Positions 57,872 to 64,000 of a stretch of DNA of 64,000 nucleotides are shown here, piece by piece. The stretch is from Alistipes sp. (GTDB taxonomy: Bacteria > Bacteroidota > Bacteroidia > Bacteroidales > Rikenellaceae), in contig JAFTVW010000018.1 in NCBI GenBank assembly GCA_017465605.1, positions 43,553-107,552 on the forward strand, written 5' to 3'. Positions within the stretch are counted from its first letter, which is position 1. Every line of letters begins with the position of its first letter. The notes under the pieces were generated by a model. The model was given only the letters and a program-made list of their open reading frames with translations. It made no database searches and was not told the DNA's origin. The position numbers and the translations under genes were made by a program.

Positions 57872-58888
57872 CTAATTACCGCCCGAAAGGACAATAAGGC
57901 CCAAACCTACAATGAAGAATAGGAACATTACAGCCAATAGCCAATTGGTTTTGCTATCACTACCCTTGAACTCCTTCCATATAAACACGCCCCATATAGC
58001 AGCAATCATAGGAGCCCCCTGACCCAGTGCATACGAGATTGCTGCACCAGCCTTACCGGCTGCAATATAGCTAAATGCAGTACCCAAGCACCAAATTGCA
58101 CCACCTAACATACCCACAAGGTGAGTCGAGGCTGAGCCCTTGAAATACTCGCTATACGACACAGGCTCACCCACAAACGGACGGCGCATAACAAATGTAT
58201 TAAATACAAAATTGCTTAACAACACACCAATCGAGAAGATAAAGATTGCAGAATAAGGGGTAAGCATTCCAGCAGTTGGCTGCTCAAAGTTATCGAGATC
58301 CATAGCAGCTGCAACAAAGCGATAGAAGAATGACATCAAAACTCCTGCCACAACCGAAAGAATCATTCCCTTGCGGTTGGAGCTGCTCTGCTCGCCACTC
58401 TTTGCCATACGACCCGATGCAATACCGTTACACACGATAGCCACAACAATTAATGCCACACCAACAAAGAGCAATACGGGATTACCCTTTGGTGCGCCCA
58501 TATAATTGATTATTACACCCAAAACCAGAGCCAAACCGACACCCAATGGGAAGGCAACCGACATACCTGCCAACGACACCGAAGCCGAAAGCAAGATATT
58601 AGATGCGTTGAAGATAATACCTCCAACCAACACACTCAAAATGCCCGAACCGTTGGCCTGCATCAAATCTTCGATGAATGGACGGCCCTGCGAGCCCATA
58701 CTACCCATCGTAAGACCAATAAGCAGTGCAAATAGCACCATTCCGATAACATAGTCCCAATAGAAAAGTTCATAACGCCAAGTCTTACCTGCCAACTTTT
58801 GGGTATTACCCCACGAGCCCCAGCAGAGCATTGTGATAAAGCAGAAGACAACCGCCAATAGATAACTGTGTACGATAAACATATACAA
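57872..58888 (-). CDS. GRP-family sugar transporter (ribose porter type)
   Basis: A 338-residue membrane protein with about ten hydrophobic helices. LCWGSWGNTQKLAGKTWRYELFYWDYVIG is the opening typical of the GRP (glucose/ribose porter) and RhaT-related families, and GLALVLGVIINYMG and SYALGQGAPMIAAIWGVFIWKEFKG are the paired loop motifs. It follows the ribokinase gene by 52 bp on the same strand, which suggests ribose uptake followed by phosphorylation. An EamA-like or other substrate cannot be excluded. Confidence 0.82.
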   Translation of the reverse strand: MYMFIVHSYLLAVVFCFITMLCWGSWGNTQKLAGKTWRYELFYWDYVIGMVLFALLIGLTMGSMGSQGRPFIEDLMQANGSGILSVLVGGIIFNASNILLSASVSLAGMSVAFPLGVGLALVLGVIINYMGAPKGNPVLLFVGVALIVVAIVCNGIASGRMAKSGEQSSSNRKGMILSVVAGVLMSFFYRFVAAAMDLDNFEQPTAGMLTPYSAIFIFSIGVLLSNFVFNTFVMRRPFVGEPVSYSEYFKGSASTHLVGMLGGAIWCLGTAFSYIAAGKAGAAISYALGQGAPMIAAIWGVFIWKEFKGSDSKTNWLLAVMFLFFIVGLGLIVLSGGN

Positions 58889-58940
58889 GTAGTTTTAAGT
58901 TAATATTTTTTGATTTTCTTGTCTCGGAGTTACTTCTCGA

Positions 58941-59864
58941 TTACTTTTTACGTCGAAATTGCTTAACCTCCTCACGGGTAGGGGCAGCTGGTTGCGCACC
59001 CATACGCGTTACGCTGATAGCAGCCGCCGCATTAGCTTCTCCAACAGCATCTATAATACTACGCCCCTCAGCCAGCACGCTCGCCAAAACGCCGTTATAG
59101 GTATCGCCCGCTGCCGTCGTATCCACAGCATTGACCTTCAAGGCCTCTACTCGCATAAACATAGCTCCATCGTAAACGAGTGAGCCGTCGCTGCCAAGTG
59201 TTACGATGACATTCTTGGGGCCCATATCGTAGATGGCTTTTGCGGCACGTTGCGCACTCTCCATATCCTTAATTTCGATACCCGATATGCGCGATGCTTC
59301 GCTCTTATTGGGTGTAATCAAAAATAGGTTATTCAAAAGTTCCTCGCTGAGTGGCTCGGTGGGTGCAGGTGCAGGATTTAATATGACGCGAACACCTGCA
59401 TTTGCCGCCATCTGCGCAGCATAGGCGACAGTTGCAATGGGAGTCTCCAACTGCATCAGGACAACATTTGCTCCTCGAATCTCATCGGCAGCAGTATCAA
59501 TATCGGCAGGTGTTAAGTATGCGTTAGCTCCCGATGCGACAACGATACAATTCTCGGCCTCGCTATTTACGGTAATCAACGCCACCCCCGATGGGTGCTC
59601 TTTATCGACAAAGACATAGTCTGTAACGATTCCGTCCTGCTTCATTGATTCGCGCACTTGTTGACCAAACAAATCGTCACCCGTCTTGGCTACAAAAACT
59701 ACACGATTACCATAACGAGCAGCAGCAACAGCCTGATTTGCGCCCTTACCACCAGCATTCATAAAGAAATCGCCGCCCAAAACAGTCTCTCCTCCTACGG
59801 GAAGATGAGATGTTTTAACAACCATATCGGTATTGCTACTACCTATGACTATAATATTTTTCAT
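58941..59864 (-). CDS. rbsK: Ribokinase
   Basis: A 307-residue PfkB-family sugar kinase. GGETVLGGDFFMNAGGKGANQAVAAARYG is the first PfkB signature with the N-x-G-G-K-G-A-N-Q motif specific to ribokinases, and VNAVDTTAAGDTYNGVLA holds the catalytic Asp and anion hole. It makes ribose 5-phosphate. First gene of a two-gene unit with the GRP transporter. Both are close to deoD, whose product releases ribose 1-phosphate from nucleosides. Confidence 0.93.
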   Translation of the reverse strand: MKNIIVIGSSNTDMVVKTSHLPVGGETVLGGDFFMNAGGKGANQAVAAARYGNRVVFVAKTGDDLFGQQVRESMKQDGIVTDYVFVDKEHPSGVALITVNSEAENCIVVASGANAYLTPADIDTAADEIRGANVVLMQLETPIATVAYAAQMAANAGVRVILNPAPAPTEPLSEELLNNLFLITPNKSEASRISGIEIKDMESAQRAAKAIYDMGPKNVIVTLGSDGSLVYDGAMFMRVEALKVNAVDTTAAGDTYNGVLASVLAEGRSIIDAVGEANAAAAISVTRMGAQPAAPTREEVKQFRRKK

Positions 59865-59889
59865 ACGCTTTTGATTTACATTATTTATT

Positions 59890-59920
59890 CAAAGATACAT
59901 ATTTTCACAAATAATTGCAA
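59890..59920 (-). promoter_or_regulatory. Promoter of rbsK-transporter operon
   Basis: Minus strand: TTG (59920-59918), a 20-base spacer, TATCTTTG (59897-59890). The rbsK ATG lies about 26 bases downstream. Confidence 0.7.
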
Positions 59921-59987
59921 CATCATAAGGGAATTAACTCTATTAATTTACCACTTCGCACCATAATTGCAAACACACAACAAACAA

Positions 59988-60014
59988 GGGGCGAGCAATA
60001 ATTATGCCCGCCCC
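59988..60014 (-). terminator. Terminator after deoD
   Basis: GGGGCG (59988-59993) pairs with CGCCCC (60009-60014), extended inside by GC/GC after one mismatch. On the minus strand it is followed by TTGTTTGTTG. It lies 36 bases past the deoD stop. Confidence 0.75.
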
Positions 60015-60049
60015 GATAATCATTATACCATCAAGTGGTTTAATAGTTT

Positions 60050-60760
60050 CTAGATTATATCAAAAGCTATCTCCATCATATTGGTAAAACTTGTCTGTCG
60101 TTGTTCGGCAGAACAAGCAGTACCGTGCACCAATGAATCCGAAATAGTACAGATACACAATGCTTCGTTACCGCTTCGCGCTGCATTCATATAGAGTGCC
60201 GCAGCCTCCATCTCGACTGCCAAAACCCCCATCTTCTGCCAACTGCGCCACGCCTCGCTATCATCGCCATAAAATACGTCGCTCGAAAGCAGATTTCCTA
60301 CCTTGTAATTGATGCCCATCGCTTCGGCCTTCTCAACCGCAGCTCGCAACACGCCAAAATCGGCAATAGGAGCATACACTCCCGGGAGGTTATATTGAGC
60401 AGCATAATTGGAGTCGCTACAAGCTCCCTGAGCAAATACCACATCTCCCAACTCCAAATCGGGGTGGTAAGCTCCTGCCGAGCCTGTACGGATTATGCGT
60501 TTTACACCATAGAAATTATACAACTCATAGGTGTAGATACCAATTGATGGCATACCCATTCCGTGACCCTGCACCGAGACACGTTTACCCTTATACTCTC
60601 CCGTAAAGCCCAACATACCGCGTACTGCATTATATTGAACAGGATTCGTAAGGAACGTTTCGGCCATAAATTTGGCACGCAACGGATCGCCAGCCATAAT
60701 AACTCGGTCGGCGATTTCGCCCTCACGCGCGCCTATGTGAGGTGTGGGTAATGTTGCCAT
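60050..60760 (-). CDS. deoD: Purine nucleoside phosphorylase (DeoD type)
   Basis: A 236-residue phosphorylase. Diagnostic motifs: [17 protein letters not shown] (phosphate-binding loop), [54 protein letters not shown] (ribose-binding Met-Glu) and [10 protein letters not shown] (base-binding Asp). It splits purine (deoxy)nucleosides to base and (deoxy)ribose 1-phosphate. Last gene of the operon with nagB and the NagB/PIG-L fusion, 35 bp from nagB. Confidence 0.94.
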   Translation of the reverse strand: MATLPTPHIGAREGEIADRVIMAGDPLRAKFMAETFLTNPVQYNAVRGMLGFTGEYKGKRVSVQGHGMGMPSIGIYTYELYNFYGVKRIIRTGSAGAYHPDLELGDVVFAQGACSDSNYAAQYNLPGVYAPIADFGVLRAAVEKAEAMGINYKVGNLLSSDVFYGDDSEAWRSWQKMGVLAVEMEAAALYMNAARSGNEALCICTISDSLVHGTACSAEQRQTSFTNMMEIAFDII

Positions 60761-60795
60761 AGCTTTGAATACTCTTTATTGTTTAACTCGAAATA

Positions 60796-61587
60796 CTACA
60801 AGTTATCCTTCTCGATATCCTTGAAGTAACGGTATGTGTTAACCTTCAACTCACCAACAGCAGGCTCGTCGCAAACCATAATACCCTTGGGGTGCAACTG
60901 CAACGCTGTGATAGTCCAAGCGTGTGATACGCTACCCTCAACACACTGCTGAACGGCGCGTGCCTTCTTGTGACCCAAAGCCAATACCAATACCTGCTTT
61001 GCAGAGCATACAGTACCAACACCTACGGTCAAAGCCAACTTAGGAACCTTATTTACATCGTTGTCGAAGAAACGAGAGTTAACAATAATAGTATCCTCTG
61101 TCAAAGTCTTAACACGAGTACGAGAGTTGAGTGATGAGAAAGGCTCGTTGAATGCCAAGTGGCCGTCCTCACCTACACCACCGATGAACAAATCAATACC
61201 ACCAGCAGCCTCGATACGCTTCTCGTAACCCTCACACTCTGCTGCCAAATCGGGAGCATTACCATTGAGGATATTAACATTCTCGCGCTTGATGTCGATG
61301 TGAGAGAAGAAGTTGTTCCACATAAATGAGTGGTAGCTCTCAGGGTGCTCCTCGGGAAGACCTACATACTCGTCCATATTGAACGTTACAACATTTGCAA
61401 ATGACACCTTACCAGCTTTGTAGAGGTTAATAAGCTCGGCATACATTCCAAGTGGAGTAGAACCTGTGGGCAAGCCCAAAACAAAAGGTTCGCTGCTTAC
61501 AGCAGCCTTTGCATTAATCTGCTCTGCAACATAGTTTGCAGCCCAACGGCCAGCTGCGGCCGCACAATTCTCAATAATAAGTCTCAT
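60796..61587 (-). CDS. nagB: Glucosamine-6-phosphate deaminase
   Basis: A 263-residue enzyme that converts glucosamine 6-phosphate to fructose 6-phosphate and ammonia. [15 protein letters not shown] binds phosphate, [18 protein letters not shown] carries the proton-abstracting Asp, and [17 protein letters not shown] holds Asp-Gly-His and Glu of the active site. All catalytic residues are present, in contrast to the neighbouring fusion protein. Encoded 8 bp downstream of that fusion. Confidence 0.96.
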   Translation of the reverse strand: MRLIIENCAAAAGRWAANYVAEQINAKAAVSSEPFVLGLPTGSTPLGMYAELINLYKAGKVSFANVVTFNMDEYVGLPEEHPESYHSFMWNNFFSHIDIKRENVNILNGNAPDLAAECEGYEKRIEAAGGIDLFIGGVGEDGHLAFNEPFSSLNSRTRVKTLTEDTIIVNSRFFDNDVNKVPKLALTVGVGTVCSAKQVLVLALGHKKARAVQQCVEGSVSHAWTITALQLHPKGIMVCDEPAVGELKVNTYRYFKDIEKDNL

Positions 61588-61595
61588 AATTTTGT

Positions 61596-63533
61596 TTATA
61601 AATTCATTTTAACAAATACTTCAATTGCCTGATATTCAGCCATACCCAATGCATCGTAGGTCTTGGCTGTATTTTGCGTACGCTCCTCGGCACGCTGCCA
61701 GAATTCGCGGCTGTCATCACCCGGGAACGGCACGATATCCTTCTGTGAGAGGTGACGATAGATGGCGTGACGCTTCTTGATAAGTTCATCGGGACTCAAT
61801 GGCACTGCCATATCGACCATACCAATCTCCCACTCCATCCAAGCTCCTCGATAGAGCCATACAACACACTCTTTAATCCACTCCTCACCACTATCACGCA
61901 AGCGGAACAAAGACTCCAAAACAGCCTCGGTACATACTCTATGTGTGCCGTGTGGGTCGGCCAAATCACCAGCCAAATAGACCTGATGGGGCTTAACTTC
62001 CTGCAAAAGCTTGGTGATTATTTCAATATCCTTATCTGTACGCTCACCCTTCTTGATTCCGCCTGTTTCATAGAACGGCAGATTAAGGAAATGAGCATTT
62101 GTATCGTCATTCAAACCAAACGAGCGTACCGCAGCGCGTGCCTCGGCACGACGGATTGCACCCTTGACATTGAGCAGTGCGCGAGGCTCCGGTTCACCTT
62201 TCTTCTTTGATGCAATAACCTCTCGAAGCTCGTTCACCCTATCACCCAAACCGAGCTCGCGGGCTGTATCGAGATTTTGAATCACGACATCATCGTGAAC
62301 GGCAACATTACCCGAAGTCTGATAAGCAACGTGCACATCGTGACCCTGCTCAACAAGACGGATAAATGTACCACCCATCGAAATTACATCGTCGTCGGGG
62401 TGAGGTGAGAATATCACAACACGCTTGGGATATGGTACCGATGGAACGGGACGAGTTGAATCGTCGGCATTGGGCTTTCCACCTGGCCAACCTGTGATGG
62501 TGTGCTGCAAATCGTTGAACACCTTTATATTGACTGCATCGTAGCTCATTCCTATATTGTCCAACATCTCGCCCAATGAATTTTCGATATAGTCCTTATA
62601 TGTAAGTTTCAAGATGGGTTTCTCAACAACACCACACAACCATACCACAGCGCGACGCACCAATCGTGGCGTCCAATCGCAAGGGCCAACCAACCAAGGA
62701 GCCTTCTTTACGGTAAGGCCATCGGCAGCGGGATCATCGACCACAGCCTCGATATTGGGGTGGTTCTGCAACAAAGAGGCAGGAATCAAACGAGTAGCCT
62801 CGCCCTCAACGACCTTAGCGACAACGTTAGTTTTATCCTCACCCCACGCCATAAGTACAATACGCTTGGAGTTCATAACGGTATTAAGGCCCATCGTGAT
62901 AGCCATCTTGGGAGTATTCTCTACGCCAAAGAACATTCCAGCCTGCATCTTGCGAGACTGATATGTAAGCTGAACCATACGGGTCACAGATTTTGCATAC
63001 GAGCCCGGCTCATTAAAACCAATCTGACCCTGAGTACCCATACCAATTACCATAAGGTCGATATTGCGAGCCTTGCGGTCGTAATCGGCACAATATGCCG
63101 AAAGCTCCGACAATGGCACATCTCCTGCTATGAGGTGGATATTCTCCTCCTTGATATTGACCTGATTCAAGAAATCTTCGTGAATACGATAGTTACGGCT
63201 CTGCTGCTCGTTAGACTTGATGGGATAGAACTCATCGATAGAGAAGACTTCAACATTAGCAAACGACACCTCACGCTGCTCATAACGCTTCACAAGTTCA
63301 CGATATACGCCCAGTGGGGTACGGCCTGTGGTAAGACCCAAAGCAAACGGACGCTGTTCGTTAGCATTATGAGTGTTGATTGCATCTACAATAATATCGG
63401 CCACATATTGCACAGCCTGAGACTCCACTTCAAACACCGAAGTTGGAATCTTCTCGTAGCGGTGAATGATATCGCGAGGTGTACCCTCCAACATCAGACC
63501 GCCATCTTGTGGTAAAGAGTATTTGTTCTCCAT
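61596..63533 (-). CDS. NagB-like / PIG-L deacetylase fusion protein
   Basis: A 645-residue two-domain protein of a type found in Bacteroidota. The N-terminal domain (about 25-290) is NagB-like: [23 protein letters not shown] (Asp100 kept). However, the active-site loop G-x-G-x-D-G-H reads [14 protein letters not shown], with Gln168 and Gln170 in place of the catalytic Asp and His. The C-terminal domain (about 365-645) is PIG-L/LmbE-like with intact zinc motifs [13 protein letters not shown] (377-382 core) and [12 protein letters not shown] (526-531 core), predicting N-deacetylation of a GlcNAc-type substrate. The NagB half may only bind a sugar phosphate. First gene of the nagB-deoD operon. 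Confidence 0.9.
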   Translation of the reverse strand: MENKYSLPQDGGLMLEGTPRDIIHRYEKIPTSVFEVESQAVQYVADIIVDAINTHNANEQRPFALGLTTGRTPLGVYRELVKRYEQREVSFANVEVFSIDEFYPIKSNEQQSRNYRIHEDFLNQVNIKEENIHLIAGDVPLSELSAYCADYDRKARNIDLMVIGMGTQGQIGFNEPGSYAKSVTRMVQLTYQSRKMQAGMFFGVENTPKMAITMGLNTVMNSKRIVLMAWGEDKTNVVAKVVEGEATRLIPASLLQNHPNIEAVVDDPAADGLTVKKAPWLVGPCDWTPRLVRRAVVWLCGVVEKPILKLTYKDYIENSLGEMLDNIGMSYDAVNIKVFNDLQHTITGWPGGKPNADDSTRPVPSVPYPKRVVIFSPHPDDDVISMGGTFIRLVEQGHDVHVAYQTSGNVAVHDDVVIQNLDTARELGLGDRVNELREVIASKKKGEPEPRALLNVKGAIRRAEARAAVRSFGLNDDTNAHFLNLPFYETGGIKKGERTDKDIEIITKLLQEVKPHQVYLAGDLADPHGTHRVCTEAVLESLFRLRDSGEEWIKECVVWLYRGAWMEWEIGMVDMAVPLSPDELIKKRHAIYRHLSQKDIVPFPGDDSREFWQRAEERTQNTAKTYDALGMAEYQAIEVFVKMNL

Positions 63534-63656
63534 AATTATATCTTTTGAAATTATTTTTTGTTTACAAGGTGCATTACATTATGCTTCACTGCAAGCCCAA
63601 TCGACTCCTCTACACACAAAGTGCGTAGCCACAGCGCATAATCGCACTTAATTATG

Positions 63657-63688
63657 CAAATATAATCATTATCTCTGGAAAAATCTAA
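63657..63688 (-). promoter_or_regulatory. Promoter of the fusion-nagB-deoD operon
   Basis: Minus strand: TTAG (63688-63685, one mismatch to TTTG), a 20-base spacer, TATATTTG (63664-63657). The predicted leader is about 115 bases. Confidence 0.6.
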
Positions 63689-63905
63689 CGAATGGGGGAA
63701 AATAATGATGGCAGCACTGGTGTTCAATGACTTATGAGGATTTATGATGAAAGCCTCTCCGAAGCAAAAGTGCAAGGAAATGAAAGGTAATGAGGGCGGA
63801 CGGTTTTCAAATCATTACCTGATAACGAGATGAGTTTATAAGTCGTTGGAGTTTATTTCTACTCTCTGCCATATTCTGCATAACAGTGTACAACTCGCTG
63901 ATAAC
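63689..63905. other. Intergenic region at the putative mobile-element boundary
   Basis: No convincing gene. This stretch separates the core nagB operon from the integrase and is where an attachment site would be expected, but no repeat can be paired because the other end is outside the window. Confidence 0.4.
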
Positions 63906-63913
63906 TAATTTTG
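63906..63913 (+). promoter_or_regulatory. Candidate -7 element of the integrase gene
   Basis: TAATTTTG matches TAnnTTTG and lies 20 bases before the integrase ATG. No clear -33 box. Confidence 0.4.
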
Positions 63914-63933
63914 TAACCAAAAAGAATTAGATT

Positions 63934-64000
63934 ATGCGAAGTACATTTAAGGTGCTGTTCTACGTGAACGGAAGCAAGGAGAAAAACGGTATTGTCCCCA
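63934..64000 (+). CDS. Tyrosine-type integrase, N-terminal fragment cut by window edge
   Basis: The last 67 bases encode 22 codons beginning MRSTFKVLFYVNGSKEKNG. This opening (R/K-S-T-F-x-V-L-F-Y/F-x-x and a Lys-rich, Asn-Gly turn) is characteristic of the N-terminal arm-binding domain of Bacteroidota tyrosine recombinases of conjugative and mobilisable elements. The catalytic domain lies outside the window, so activity cannot be judged. It is transcribed away from the nagB operon. Confidence 0.7.
   Translation, partial: MRSTFKVLFYVNGSKEKNGIVP

Noticed and set aside
1-64000. tRNA, rRNA, CRISPR arrays and insertion sequences
   Set aside because: All intergenic gaps were read; no cloverleaf-like sequence, spaced direct repeats or transposase gene was recognised.

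Overview
The window looks like a chromosomal segment of a member of the Bacteroidota, most likely order Bacteroidales. Four things point there. MurF and alanine racemase are fused. There is a large SecA with a C-terminal zinc tail. Several Bacteroidota-typical families occur (GSCFA, DUF2851, outer-membrane beta-barrel protein with a carboxypeptidase-regulatory-like domain, NagB-like/PIG-L fusion). The promoters fit the Bacteroidota pattern TTTG-N19-21-TAnnTTTG (for example 24360-24390 and 59890-59920) rather than the E. coli one. Genus cannot be fixed from sequence alone. Most of the window is core genome, and no rRNA, tRNA, CRISPR array or complete insertion sequence was recognised.

Left block (1-14892, all minus strand): amidase, MCE/MlaD-type protein, mutS2, murF-alr, an RsmI-like methyltransferase, grpE, dnaJ, a small membrane protein, mutL, a rhomboid protease, an EEP-superfamily protein and a truncated YhcH-family gene. 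It runs away from a divergent promoter region it shares with lptD. Block 15035-29375 (plus): lptD, an ABC-F protein, a GSCFA protein, a secreted alkaline-phosphatase-superfamily protein that has lost its metal ligands, sufE, a DUF59/MIP18 protein, a shortened DUF2851 protein, secA (with a near-perfect promoter), a secreted WbsX/GH99-like protein and a dCMP deaminase, closed by a 16-bp terminator hairpin. Block 29558-40227 is a mosaic of short operons: an antiporter; lpxK-ssb; M23 peptidase, flavin-binding protein, ispD, a PH-like membrane protein and an O6-methylguanine methyltransferase; DUF2148, luxS, mtn and a ZIP transporter; and a DsbA/SpxH-like protein.

Block 40521-52654 is the most interesting region. 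It is a nine-gene branched-chain amino-acid operon (ilvD-ilvB-ilvN-ilvC-leuA-leuC-leuD-leuB-ilvA), preceded by a promoter, an 18-residue leader peptide (MNTNLYIINLLNLVVLRR, half of it Leu/Ile/Val) and mutually exclusive RNA hairpins ending in an intrinsic terminator. This is a textbook-style ribosome-mediated attenuator. A 14-bp hairpin without a U-tract separates the ilv and leu halves. With this set the cell can make Val, Leu and Ile from pyruvate and Thr, except for the final transaminase (ilvE), which is not in the window.

Right block (52697-63533, minus) is carbohydrate and nucleoside metabolism: a 4-alpha-glucanotransferase with starch-binding modules; an outer-membrane barrel receptor; rbsK with a GRP-type sugar transporter; and an operon of a NagB-like/PIG-L fusion, nagB and deoD. 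The last 67 bases start a tyrosine-recombinase-type integrase, so the right edge probably enters an integrated mobile element.
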